Virus record (IMG/VR): IMGVR_UViG_3300035670_000582
Location: 1-38,930 of that record
Strand: one strand, 5' to 3'
Length of the DNA stretch: 38,930 nt
DNA from: a virus
The position numbers were made by a program, and so were the translations under genes. The number at the start of each line of letters is the position of its first letter. Within the stretch, counting starts at the first letter, position 1. Shown piece by piece: positions 6,370 through 14,247 of this stretch. Below the pieces are notes generated by a model that did not search any database, was not told the origin of the DNA, and saw only the letters and a program-made list of their open reading frames with translations.

Positions 6370-6971
6370 TCCTCTCCCTCCTCGTCGTCGTCGATGAACC
6401 ACCGGAGTCCGGCCCTCGACCACGACAGCCCGATCCGAGCCATCGCCTCGTCAGGGTCGACCCGGGAGATCTGTGCCACGAGGTCGATGACCCCGGCGGC
6501 GTACCCGGAGAGCATGAGCATCACGAGCCGGGCGAACTCCGGGCTGCTCGACGCCTCGGTCACGAGTTCGCGGGTCGCGACGTCGAACTCGTTCCACTCG
6601 GGCCGTCCGTCGCGGCCGAGGTTCGTCGACTTGTGGACGGCGGTGATGAGCCCGGACGTCAACTCCGACGCCCGGCTCGCGTTCGCCCGCCACTCCTCGT
6701 CGCTCCAATCGGACAGAAGCCCGAGCAGCGAGCCCACGTCGTCGTTGTGCTCGTCGCCTCCGACGAGGAAGACGGCCGCGCCCATCTCGGCCGACGACCG
6801 CTTGATCGCCTCGGCGAACTCGGTGGCAGCCTGTCGCAGTTCATCCGGGTTGCCACCGATGACGGCGACTCCGTGAGCGGCGTCCTGCTCGGCCGCCTCG
6901 ATGATGTGCGCCAGAGCGGAGTCGCGGTCGGCGAAACTGATGTCGCACTCCTCGCAGACGTACTCGATCAT
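6366..6971 (-). CDS. Hypothetical protein with N-terminal C2H2-like zinc finger (201 aa)
   Basis: The start is the ATG at 6971 (MIEYVCEECDISFADRDSAL), overlapping the previous stop as ATGA. The first 30 residues carry C-x2-C followed by a His (ALAHI), a C2H2/C2HC-like finger without an obvious fourth ligand. The rest is mostly helical and acidic, with an AVIGGNPDELRQAATEFAEA segment and a very acidic C-terminus (DDDEEGEE). The family is not recognised. It sits first among several coupled small early genes, upstream of the RHH protein. Confidence 0.72.
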   Translation of the reverse strand: MIEYVCEECDISFADRDSALAHIIEAAEQDAAHGVAVIGGNPDELRQAATEFAEAIKRSSAEMGAAVFLVGGDEHNDDVGSLLGLLSDWSDEEWRANASRASELTSGLITAVHKSTNLGRDGRPEWNEFDVATRELVTEASSSPEFARLVMLMLSGYAAGVIDLVAQISRVDPDEAMARIGLSWSRAGLRWFIDDDEEGEE

Positions 6972-7270
6972 GCTGCCCCTCCCTCGTAGCGTCCGGCGCG
7001 GATCCCGGCGATGAAGCCGTCGGTCCACGTCGCACCGTAGGTGGCAACGATGTCGTCGAGCGACCTCGGCGCGGGCGCTTCGTTGATCGCCCGCATCGCC
7101 CGCTGCGTCGCCATGTAGATCAGCGCCTCGACGGTGTACCCGGTGTCGGCGAAGATCGCCTCGATGTCGCCCTCGGAGTCGGCGTCGAGCCCGAGGATGA
7201 CCTCGGAGAGCCGCCAGAAGTCCGGCCCGTCCGGTGCGCCCGGAGGGCGCGAGTCCTTGATGCTGTCCAT
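6968..7270 (-). CDS. Hypothetical early protein (100 aa)
   Basis: It starts MDSIKDSRPPGAPDGPDFWR. The ATG at 7270 is preceded by CTAGGGAG with 6-nt spacing and by a strong hairpin further upstream, so it looks like the first gene of a translation or transcription unit. The protein is acidic and helical (ILGLDADSEGDIEAIFADTG), ending with a small conserved-looking ATYGATWTDGFIAGIRAGRY segment. The ending resembles the last segments of the nearby winged-helix protein (TYTEGYQAGWRDAL), an early-region tail motif of unknown meaning. No function recognised. Confidence 0.74.
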   Translation of the reverse strand: MDSIKDSRPPGAPDGPDFWRLSEVILGLDADSEGDIEAIFADTGYTVEALIYMATQRAMRAINEAPAPRSLDDIVATYGATWTDGFIAGIRAGRYEGGAA

Positions 7271-7276
7271 CTCGTT

Positions 7277-7284
7277 CTCCCTAG
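7277..7284 (-). promoter_or_regulatory. CTAGGGAG start-associated element
   Basis: An exact copy, 6 nt upstream of the ATG at 7270 and 12 nt after the hairpin at 7297-7339. Confidence 0.6.
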
Positions 7285-7296
7285 TGTGTGAAGTGA

Positions 7297-7339
7297 CCCG
7301 GGGCCGGGCCGGGCTTCCCCTCCGCAGCCCGACCCCGGG
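7297..7339 (-). terminator. 13-bp GC-rich hairpin after the DUF932 gene
   Basis: The arms 7297-7309 and 7327-7339 pair along 13 bp in the minus-strand RNA (one G-U), with a 17-nt loop. It begins 6 nt after the DUF932 stop codon. No U-tract follows; partial termination or 3'-end protection is likely. Confidence 0.65.
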
Positions 7340-7345
7340 AGTCGA

Positions 7346-8302
7346 TCATCCGACGAGCGCGACTCGCTCGACGGCCTCGCGGATCTTCGCGGTCCGGCTG
7401 TCGTTCCGGCCTTCCAGCGTCCGGCGAGCCCGCAGCGTGTCGGGGTCGTCGGCACCGCGAACCGGCCGCATCCACTCGTCGGCCTCGGTGATCGCCTGGA
7501 AGACGTCCCACGCGGTCATCCGGCCCCGGCGGGTGGTCAGCAGCGCCCGGTTGACGCGCTGGCGGCTCCGCTCCCGGCCGCCGACCTCACGGGCCGACAG
7601 GCGCGGGTCGAACGGGTCGCCGTAGACCTCGTTCGTGATGTCGCGAACGTCGGAGATCGACAGGTCGATCTCGCTCGTGATCCGGGCGAAGCCCTCGATG
7701 TCGTCCATCATCTGCTCCGACTGACGGAGCAGGTCCGCCCCGAGGTGGACAGCGACCCGGGCGTTGGCCGTGTGCCGGATCGACACCTTGGCCTTGGCCC
7801 GGCCGAACGCGCCGCGCATCCCGTTCGAGCAGAGGAGCACCTGGGGAGTCATGGCGACGGTCAGAGCGCCGGAGCCATCGTGCGACGTCTTGGCGAGCAG
7901 GTAGCCCTCGATGACATCGCCGTTGAAGGTGCGGTCGAGCGACGGGACGCGCATCTGGACGAAGGGAACCGTGCCCTTCCGCAGCGTGCCCGCGCTGACG
8001 TACTCGGCACCGAACTCGTCGCGGAGGTAGTTCAGCGGGGCGAGCAGTTCGGCGTTCTGAATGACGTGGTAGCCCTTGCCGACGATCCCGAGGGTCGTGG
8101 TCTCGCCACCCTTGACGTAGTACGTCGCCTTCCAGTCGGAGAGGTCGACACCGGCCAGCGTGGCGGGCGAGTAGCGGCCTTCCGGTGCGATGTCGGTGGT
8201 CTCGACGTGCCAGTCGAGCCCGGCCATGTCGATAGCCTCGGCCACGTTGTCGGCACCGAGGACGCGGGTTCCGGCGAGGATGCCGGTGTTCGTGCGGGTC
8301 AT
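7346..8302 (-). CDS. DUF932 domain-containing phage protein
   Basis: 318 aa, covering essentially the whole DUF932 (phage/plasmid-like TIGR03299) family. It has the N-terminal LGADNVAEAIDMAGLDWHVE segment, the YYVKGGETTTLGIVGKGYHV strand pair, QNAELLAPL, and the central TPQVLLCSNGMRGAF motif. The biochemical role of the family is not established; members occur in phages and plasmids near replication genes. The ATG at 8302 has GGGAG in a near-copy of the start-associated element at the standard 6-nt spacing. It is the first gene after the lysis cassette and probably the first gene of the early operon, given the symmetric promoter-like region upstream and the hairpin behind it. Confidence 0.92.
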   Translation of the reverse strand: MTRTNTGILAGTRVLGADNVAEAIDMAGLDWHVETTDIAPEGRYSPATLAGVDLSDWKATYYVKGGETTTLGIVGKGYHVIQNAELLAPLNYLRDEFGAEYVSAGTLRKGTVPFVQMRVPSLDRTFNGDVIEGYLLAKTSHDGSGALTVAMTPQVLLCSNGMRGAFGRAKAKVSIRHTANARVAVHLGADLLRQSEQMMDDIEGFARITSEIDLSISDVRDITNEVYGDPFDPRLSAREVGGRERSRQRVNRALLTTRRGRMTAWDVFQAITEADEWMRPVRGADDPDTLRARRTLEGRNDSRTAKIREAVERVALVG

Positions 8303-8308
8303 CGTGTT

Positions 8309-8316
8309 CTCCCTGA
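8309..8316 (-). promoter_or_regulatory. Variant start-associated element (TCAGGGAG)
   Basis: This differs in two bases from CTAGGGAG but keeps the exact 6-nt spacing to the ATG at 8302. The flanks (CGACTCAGGGAGAAC) resemble the orphan copy at 2734 (CGACTAGGGAGAAC). Confidence 0.5.
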
Positions 8317-8341
8317 GTCGATCTCCCTGCCGCCTCCCTGA

Positions 8342-8383
8342 CGGCTAGTCAGAGCCTAGCAGACTCCTAGCCGCGTCCGTCAA
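8342..8383 (-). promoter_or_regulatory. Candidate early promoter with symmetric operator
   Basis: On the minus strand there is TTGACG (8378-8383) and TAGGCT (8353-8358), a sigma70-like pair, though with a long 19-nt spacer. A 7-bp inverted repeat (CGGCTAG, 8342-8348 and 8367-8373) flanks the -10-like hexamer, so a dimeric repressor such as the RHH protein could bind here. It lies 40-80 nt upstream of the DUF932 start. Confidence 0.45.
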
Positions 8384-8403
8384 CTCCGGCGTGTCGGGAC
8401 AGG

Positions 8404-8452
8404 GACCGGCCCCCTACTCCGCGCCGGGGGAAGGACAGAGAGGGGGCCGGTC
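8404..8452 (-). terminator. Perfect 12-bp hairpin after the holin gene
   Basis: The arms 8404-8415 (GACCGGCCCCCT) and 8441-8452 are exact complements with a 25-nt loop. It starts 10 nt past the holin stop codon, at the boundary between the late and early genes. There is no U-tract on either strand, and the structure is symmetric. Confidence 0.68.
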
Positions 8453-8462
8453 GATCAGGGGG

Positions 8463-8690
8463 TCAGCCCTCGCGGTTGGAGCCGACTCCATAGAGGGTCA
8501 TGCCGGGGTCGAGGTACGCCAGGAGCGTCCGGGCGACTCCGGCCAGCAGCGTCAGCCAGCCGATCCACTCGGTCGGGATGGCGAGCCCGGCCGGGGAGAG
8601 CCCCTCCGCCACGAGCAGCAGCAGCCCGAGGACCGCGAGCGCGGTCGTCAGGAACGAGCGAGCCATCGCCTTGAACTTGTCGACGGTCAT
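8463..8690 (-). CDS. Putative holin (two membrane helices)
   Basis: 75 aa: a short charged N-terminus (MTVDKFKAMARS), one hydrophobic helix around residues 13-30 (LTTALAVLGLLLLVAEG), a polar turn, a second around 42-60 (WIGWLTLLAGVARTLLAYL), and a soluble tail. The size, the two-helix layout and the position immediately after the endolysin gene fit a class II-type holin that permeabilises the membrane at lysis. The start is set by AGGAAGGG shortly upstream of the ATG at 8690. Sequence alone does not exclude another small lysis membrane protein. Confidence 0.75.
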   Translation of the reverse strand: MTVDKFKAMARSFLTTALAVLGLLLLVAEGLSPAGLAIPTEWIGWLTLLAGVARTLLAYLDPGMTLYGVGSNREG

Positions 8691-8702
8691 GGTGATCCCT
8701 TC

Positions 8703-9347
8703 CTATGCCGGTACAACGGGGTAGGTCCGGGCGATGCCCGTCCATGCGGCCGAGGTCGCCACCTTCCAGAGCGGCATCCCGCCCGCCTTCGCATTGAGCG
8801 CCGAGCCTGCGTCGAGGGAGACGAGGTGCCCCCCATGAAGCAGCCAGTAGGAGCCGTTCGGTGCTTGGAGAACCATCGGGTCATCCCCTTTCGAGGGAGT
8901 GTTGGGTGTCGGTGTCGGAGGCGGTTCGGGCGGCTGACCGAGGTCTTGCGCGGAGATCAGCCACGGCACTCGGAGGTCGGCGCACGTCTGCGTCACCGAG
9001 AGGTGCGTGTGCCGGTCGTGCGGCGTCCCGTCGTAGGACCGCCACGCCCACTTGCCCTTCGCCGACGCGATCCGGCCGTTCGAGATGACGTACTTGACGC
9101 GGCAGTCGCCCATCGCGCCGAGCACCCGCAGCCGCTCGGCCAACTTGTAGGCATCGCAGCCGCCCGCCGGATCGTGCGTGATGTCGATGGCGCACACCCG
9201 GCCGTAGTCGTCGGGATTGTGGTCGCTGACCCGAGACGAGTGCGCCTCGTCGCCGATCGTCCCGTCGCTCGCCGTCGAGCGAGCCGGAGCCAACTCGTCG
9301 ATGAGCGTCCGCAGGTCGGCGATCGAGTACGCCAGTCGCCATGTCAT
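8703..9347 (-). CDS. Endolysin, M15-type (DD/LD-carboxypeptidase-like) peptidase
   Basis: It would cleave stem peptides of the host cell wall at the end of infection. The ATG at 9347 (MTWRLAYSIADLRTLIDELA) is chosen; the frame upstream is a shadow. The catalytic domain (about 1-130) shows His43 in SRVSDHN, Asp55 in CAIDIT and His113-x-His115 in DRHTHLSV, the zinc ligand arrangement of phage M15-like peptidases. A Pro/Thr linker (EPPPTPTPNTP, about 145) leads to a C-terminal segment of about 55 residues (APNGSYWLLHGGHLVSL...), probably wall-binding. It is followed by the holin gene, forming a two-gene lysis cassette. Exact bond specificity cannot be read from sequence. Confidence 0.86.
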   Translation of the reverse strand: MTWRLAYSIADLRTLIDELAPARSTASDGTIGDEAHSSRVSDHNPDDYGRVCAIDITHDPAGGCDAYKLAERLRVLGAMGDCRVKYVISNGRIASAKGKWAWRSYDGTPHDRHTHLSVTQTCADLRVPWLISAQDLGQPPEPPPTPTPNTPSKGDDPMVLQAPNGSYWLLHGGHLVSLDAGSALNAKAGGMPLWKVATSAAWTGIARTYPVVPA

Positions 9348-9360
9348 GCCGCCCCCTCTC

Positions 9361-9876
9361 CTACTGCGCGACGTCCTTCGCCATGATGGCGAGGACGCAA
9401 GGCCGCGACGACGTGGCCCCGATGGTGACGTCGCCGCCGCCGGTGACGACCTGAGCATCGGCGGAGACGGTGTAGGTGCCGTTCAGTCCGGCCGCCGTGG
9501 TGACGAGTCCGGTACACACGAGCCCGCCCGCCTGCGTCGAGGTGACCGCCCCGGTGTAGATGGCGGCGTAACCCACCTCCGTCCCGTTCGCCGTGATGCG
9601 GAAGGCGACGGTCCGGGCCGCAGCGGTGCTCTGCGTGACGTAGGGGATCGAGAACTGAATGAGGTACTCGACCCCGGTCTCGAAGTCGTAGGAGCCGGAG
9701 CAGATTCCGGTGACCCATGACGCGGCGATGAGCCCGCTACTCGTCGTCCGGCGGTGCGTCACGATCTGCGCCGCTTTCTTCAACGCCAGCGGATTGTCCC
9801 TCAGTTCAGCGTTGAGATCCGCGACGGCCGGGACGTCGTTCGTCGCCCAGGTGGTCGGGGTCGTCCAGAGTGCCAT
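9361..9876 (-). CDS. Minor structural / tail-tip associated protein
   Basis: 171 aa. It begins MALWTTPTTWATNDVPAVAD and continues LNAELRDNPLAL, a motif common at the start of actinophage tail-region structural proteins. The rest is beta-rich with Gly/Thr/Ser (a C-terminal jelly-roll-like region about 55-171: SGSYDFETGVEYLIQFSIPY, ITANGTEVGYAAIYTGA, CVLAIMAKD). It lies between the minor tail protein and the endolysin, where tail-fibre or receptor-contact proteins usually are. The exact role is inferred from position. Confidence 0.75.
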   Translation of the reverse strand: MALWTTPTTWATNDVPAVADLNAELRDNPLALKKAAQIVTHRRTTSSGLIAASWVTGICSGSYDFETGVEYLIQFSIPYVTQSTAAARTVAFRITANGTEVGYAAIYTGAVTSTQAGGLVCTGLVTTAAGLNGTYTVSADAQVVTGGGDVTIGATSSRPCVLAIMAKDVAQ

Positions 9877-9886
9877 CTCGCTCCTC

Positions 9887-11851
9887 CTAGTAGGCCAGCA
9901 CCGGCGTCGTCGAGGTCAACTTGCCAGCCGTCGCATCCCCGAGGATCCACCGCGACTCGGTGGCGGTCGGGGAGGTGGCGATCGAGACGGCGTGCCTGCC
10001 CTTGTTGACCGAGTGAGTGATGCCCTCGACCCACAGGTCGACCGTGCTGCTCGTCGAGATCACCGACGGGATGCCGGAGACCCGCAGCACGTCGCCGATG
10101 TCGAGCGACAGGACACCGGCCGCGACCGCCGCCGGGACCGCCGACAGGTCGATGACCAAGTTGTCCCATCGCAGCGACTCGGAGTCGGTCTTGCCCGCCT
10201 GCCACTGAGCCCGGGCTCGCGCCTCGTGATAGGAGAGCGAGTTCACGCTGACGCTCGCGCCGTACTCGCCGTACTGCGCGATCGACGCCGTGTTCCGGTG
10301 GACGAACGTCGACCCGGTGTCGGCGTGGGAGCAGGAGACCGCGTTGCCCCGCTCCGACAGAGACGAGTCGTCGAGCGTCGGGTTGGGGGAGACGATGTAG
10401 TCCATCGCCAGCGAGTAGGTGTAGGTCGACGGCACCCGGCGGCGGAACCGCGAGTGGAACTTGACCGTGCCGTCACGGCCCGCCCACACGACACCGGCGT
10501 CGGTGGTCGCGACCTCTTGGAGCAGCGCGTGGACGGTCTTGCCCGCCACCTCGGCGCGGCCCATCCGAGAGACGCCGACGTCGGCGATCGTCGAGGTGCT
10601 CGCGAAGGCCGACGGTACTCCGGCCCACTCGCAGAGCCGGACGATCCGATCCTCCGGCCGCTCCCCCCGGAAGCCGTTGTATCCGGCGGCGTGGAACTCG
10701 GCGACGTCAGCCGCGCTCCATGCCGGGGCCTTGCCGACGTAGGCCAGCGCGCCGTGGTACATGCCGTCGGTGGCGTTGCCACCGAAGCGGACCCCGTACT
10801 TCGGGAACGCCATCGTCAGCGCCCCGGTCCATGTGTCCCGCAGCACGCCGTTGACGTACAGGTTGAAGGTCTTGTTCGTGATGTCGCCGGTCATCACGAG
10901 GGCGACGCTCGTCCACCCGGACAGTTCGGTCGACAGCGCCTTGACCCCGGAGTGGTGCGTCACCGTGCCGCCGTAGAGCGTCGGAGTGCCGCCCTCGATG
11001 ACGGCCGACAGTCCACCGGCCGTGTCGATCCGAAAGAACACCGAGTCGCTCGTCGTGAACAGGCTCCCGGCGAACGCCGCGACCTCGCAGGCGGGGAAGT
11101 CTGCGCCCTCGGCGGCGTCCGGGTCGCCGTCGGAGTTCAGCCAGAAGAACAGCGTCCCCTCGTAGGCGTCGGCGATCGTGACGCCACGGGCGATCGCTTG
11201 GAGGTACGCCCCGTCGGTCGACGAGGCGGGCTCGAACAGGGCCGCCCCCGCCTCGCCGTCCGGCCCCGACACCGCCAGCGGCGTGACCTTGCCGCCCCAC
11301 CCGACCGATCGACGGGTCAGCGCCCAATAGGTGCTCTGCGTCAGCGAGCCGAACAGCGAAGCGTCCTCACCGTCGCCGCCCTCCCACAACGGCCAGAGCA
11401 CCGTCGCCCCGAGCGTCAGCGCCGTGTGCGCGACGCGGGTGAGGAGCGTGTTCTTGTCGAGCACCCCGAGCAGATCCGACATCTCGAACGAGACGACCGA
11501 GCCGGTGTCGACCGAGCCGGGGAACATCGGCGTCCACTTCGTCGCCCATCCCCGGAAGACGTCGTAGGTCGTCGAGTTCGCCGTGGCCCGGACCCGCACC
11601 GGGACCGACCGCTTGATGTTCGGGTAGTACGCCCCGGTCGACAGCCCGGGAGTGAACCGGCCGTCGCGATTGTCGAGGGTGAACGAGCCCGTCCCCGGCT
11701 GAACCTCGGAGAACTGCCCGCGCCTCCCGCGCCGCAGCGACATCGAGTCGCCCGCCCGGACGTAGGCCGTGACGTCGGTCCACGTCGGCGTCGTGTCGAA
11801 GATCTGATCGCCGAAGGCCATCTCGATCGTCCATGCCACCGGGCCGCTCAT
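9887..11851 (-). CDS. Minor tail protein with an inserted LamG/concanavalin-like domain
   Basis: 654 aa, directly after the tape measure gene (ATGA overlap at 11848), the position of distal-tail/baseplate hub proteins. The N-terminal part (about 1-150) has features of siphovirus minor tail proteins (TGSFTLDNRDGRFTP, YDVFRGWATKW). Residues of about 165-385 form an insertion with LamG-like features (WTSVALVMTGD followed by FNLYVNGVLRDTWTG, then GGNATDGMYHGALAYVGKA), a carbohydrate-binding fold. The C-terminal part (390-654) resumes with RIVRLCEWAGVPSAF, VVWAGRDGTVKFHSR and VWVEGITHSVNKGRHAVSIA, typical of phage tail-tip proteins. It is likely involved in host contact. Domain boundaries are estimated by eye. 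Confidence 0.82.
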   Translation of the reverse strand: MSGPVAWTIEMAFGDQIFDTTPTWTDVTAYVRAGDSMSLRRGRRGQFSEVQPGTGSFTLDNRDGRFTPGLSTGAYYPNIKRSVPVRVRATANSTTYDVFRGWATKWTPMFPGSVDTGSVVSFEMSDLLGVLDKNTLLTRVAHTALTLGATVLWPLWEGGDGEDASLFGSLTQSTYWALTRRSVGWGGKVTPLAVSGPDGEAGAALFEPASSTDGAYLQAIARGVTIADAYEGTLFFWLNSDGDPDAAEGADFPACEVAAFAGSLFTTSDSVFFRIDTAGGLSAVIEGGTPTLYGGTVTHHSGVKALSTELSGWTSVALVMTGDITNKTFNLYVNGVLRDTWTGALTMAFPKYGVRFGGNATDGMYHGALAYVGKAPAWSAADVAEFHAAGYNGFRGERPEDRIVRLCEWAGVPSAFASTSTIADVGVSRMGRAEVAGKTVHALLQEVATTDAGVVWAGRDGTVKFHSRFRRRVPSTYTYSLAMDYIVSPNPTLDDSSLSERGNAVSCSHADTGSTFVHRNTASIAQYGEYGASVSVNSLSYHEARARAQWQAGKTDSESLRWDNLVIDLSAVPAAVAAGVLSLDIGDVLRVSGIPSVISTSSTVDLWVEGITHSVNKGRHAVSIATSPTATESRWILGDATAGKLTSTTPVLAY

Positions 11852-14247
11852 CCGGCCATCACCGTCACCCCTCGGCGCGACGCCTTCGTCAGCGACGAGG
11901 CGAGCACCTCGCCGTCGAGGACGACTTGGACGAGCATCGGGTCACCGCCGCCACCGGACGTGACCGAGCGCGGGAACGACTTCGGCTTCGGCGTCGGCTC
12001 GCCGCCGATCTTGCGGCCGGAGTTGAGCGCGTTCAGAACGTCGACTCCGATCCGGTCCGTCGCCTCGGCCGACATCATGTATTCGCCGTTCGAGGCGAGG
12101 ATCGGGATGCGGTCGTCCTTCGGGCCGCCCGGCCCGTCGATGAGACCGCCCTCGGCGAACTGCCCGTAGTTGTAGGTCTCTTTCGTGCCGTCCGGCCGGA
12201 CGATCGTGAATCGGCCGACCGGGACACGGACGTCGATCCGAGCCTCGACCGCCATCTGCCCCAACTTGGTCAGCGTCGCCTTCAACTCGTCGGCCCGCTT
12301 CTGCGCGGTTGCGGAGTCGACGCCGACGTAAGCCCACGTCTCCTCGGGGATCGCATCGAGCCCGCCGATGAGAGCGAGCACCGCTTCGAGATCCTTCCCC
12401 CGCAGCCCGGTCATCTTGGAGATCTGCTCGATCGCGTCGGCGCGGATCTCGGCTGCCTTCGCCTCGGCTCCGGCTGCGTCCTCGGTGCGACGCCCCTCCT
12501 CCATCACCGCGTCGATCTGCTTCAAGGTCTCGTCGCGGAGACCCCTCAGCGCCTCGCGGTTCTCCGTCACCTCGGCCCGCTGCTTGGCGGTCATCTCCGT
12601 CAGGTCGCCGAGCACCTTCCGGCCGTCCTTCATCTCCTCCTTGGCAGCGTCGAGCGCGGCGAGCCGGGCCTCCTCCGCCTCGGCGAGTGAGCGGGTCTGG
12701 CCGGACAACTGATTCATCACGTCGAGCAGTTCGACGCCCTCGTCGGCAGCCTGAGAGAACTGGAAGGCGACGTTCTCGGTCACCTCGGCGACCTCCTCCT
12801 CGCCCTCCCTCGCCTCCTTCGCGGCGACCGCTAGGCCGTGGAGGTAGTCGCCCATCTGCGCGGTCGGCGTGATGCCGTCCTCGGCGACCATGTTGAAGGC
12901 GGCGGCGACCCCTTCGAGAGCCTCAAACTCCGCCGACGAAAGTCCGGCGACGGCAGCCGCCTCATCGACGGCAGCCCGCCACCCCGCCAACCTCTGCTCG
13001 CCCTGCTCGATCGTCATGCCGAAGTCGCGGCCGACGGAGGTGAGGTAGTTCAGCGAACTGCTCAGATTCCCGAAGACGTGGACGACGCTCGTGATCGGGG
13101 CGGTCCACTCGCCCATCCCGAAGATGCCGGATTCGAGGTGGGCGTCCCACTCCTCCGACCACTTCGTTCGCTCGCGCATCTTGTCCATCGCGGCGGTGAA
13201 CTCGGCCATCTCGGCTGTCGTGTCGGAGATGGCGTTCTGCGTGTCGTTCCAGCCCTTGACCCTCGCGCCCGCGTCGATGGCGAGCAGGAGGGCGGTCAGG
13301 ACGGCGGTGACTTTCGCGCTCTTGGCCGCGATAGCCGTGAAAGAGGTGTTCAACTCAGCGACCGCCGCCTTCGCCGAGACGAGCGCCGGTGCGAGCGCGA
13401 TCGCGGCCGACGCCATGAGCGCGAACGACACCGCCCCGGTCTTCACCGGGCCGGGGATGCCCTGCGTGGCGACGACCATCTTGTCCATCACCTGAACTCC
13501 GGCGGTGACCACCGGCAGCAGCCCCTCGCCCATCGACACCTTCAAGTTCTCGATGTCGGCGGCGAGGATCCTCTGGGAGTTGGCAAGTCCCGAGGAAGTG
13601 AGGGCGAAATCCCCTTGAATCGTTTTTGTGTCCTTCAATATGACCGCGAGTGCCCCGGCCGCTTTCGCTTGCCGGTCCATCTGCCCGGTGCCGTCGTAGA
13701 GGCCTTTCTTCATGGCCTCGCCCTTGATGGCGGTCTCGTCGAGGAAGATCCCGAAGCGGCGCAGACTTTCGTACTCGCCCCTCAATCCGGCTTGAAGCGC
13801 GAACAGCGCGTCCGGCACCTCCTTATTGAAAGCACTGGCCATGTCTCCGGCGAGTTGAATCAGCGTCTTCGTGTGATCCCCGGCCTCGTCCATGTCGTAG
13901 CCGAGGTTCATCAACGTATTGCCGATCTCGTTCACCGCGTCGAGCGTCGCAGCCTTCGAGAGACCGAACGCCTTCGCGCCGCCCTCGGCGAACGAGATCA
14001 TCTCCTCCTGTGCGCCCCGGAAGATCCGGCCCGTCAGCGATGTCGCCTCGTTGACGTCGGAGGCGGCCTGAGCGAACGAGTACGCCTGCCGGGCGACGAG
14101 CCCGAACGACAGAGCACCGGCCGCAGTCGTCAGCGCCTTCGTCGCCATCGTCGAGCCCTCGATGGCCCCGGTGACTTTCTTGAAGACGGCGGAGGCGTGG
14201 TCGAGCGCCAGAATGTCGTAGACCATCGACACGCGGTTACCGGCCAT
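11848..14247 (-). CDS. Tape measure protein
   Basis: 799 aa. It sets tail length and is ejected during infection. It begins MAGNRVSMVYDILALDHASAV and follows the usual plan: an N-terminal helical region with FKKVTGAIEGSTMATKALTT, a hydrophobic middle (SFALMASAAIALAPALVSA and VTAVLTALLLAID, about 270-330), and long charged coiled-coil stretches at 510-610 (LAEAEEARLAALDAAKEEM). The C-terminus has FAEGGLIDGPGGPKDDRIPI, a motif common at the end of phage tape measures. At roughly 1.5 angstrom per residue it implies a tail near 120 nm. It overlaps the frameshifted chaperone gene by 11 nt. A patch around 13560-13890 uses AT-richer codons than the rest. Confidence 0.95.
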   Translation of the reverse strand: MAGNRVSMVYDILALDHASAVFKKVTGAIEGSTMATKALTTAAGALSFGLVARQAYSFAQAASDVNEATSLTGRIFRGAQEEMISFAEGGAKAFGLSKAATLDAVNEIGNTLMNLGYDMDEAGDHTKTLIQLAGDMASAFNKEVPDALFALQAGLRGEYESLRRFGIFLDETAIKGEAMKKGLYDGTGQMDRQAKAAGALAVILKDTKTIQGDFALTSSGLANSQRILAADIENLKVSMGEGLLPVVTAGVQVMDKMVVATQGIPGPVKTGAVSFALMASAAIALAPALVSAKAAVAELNTSFTAIAAKSAKVTAVLTALLLAIDAGARVKGWNDTQNAISDTTAEMAEFTAAMDKMRERTKWSEEWDAHLESGIFGMGEWTAPITSVVHVFGNLSSSLNYLTSVGRDFGMTIEQGEQRLAGWRAAVDEAAAVAGLSSAEFEALEGVAAAFNMVAEDGITPTAQMGDYLHGLAVAAKEAREGEEEVAEVTENVAFQFSQAADEGVELLDVMNQLSGQTRSLAEAEEARLAALDAAKEEMKDGRKVLGDLTEMTAKQRAEVTENREALRGLRDETLKQIDAVMEEGRRTEDAAGAEAKAAEIRADAIEQISKMTGLRGKDLEAVLALIGGLDAIPEETWAYVGVDSATAQKRADELKATLTKLGQMAVEARIDVRVPVGRFTIVRPDGTKETYNYGQFAEGGLIDGPGGPKDDRIPILASNGEYMMSAEATDRIGVDVLNALNSGRKIGGEPTPKPKSFPRSVTSGGGGDPMLVQVVLDGEVLASSLTKASRRGVTVMAG

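Noticed and set aside
9710-12169. Plus-strand open frame of 819 codons
   Set aside because: Opposite the minor tail and tape measure genes; low-complexity Arg-rich translation and no start context. Shadow frame.
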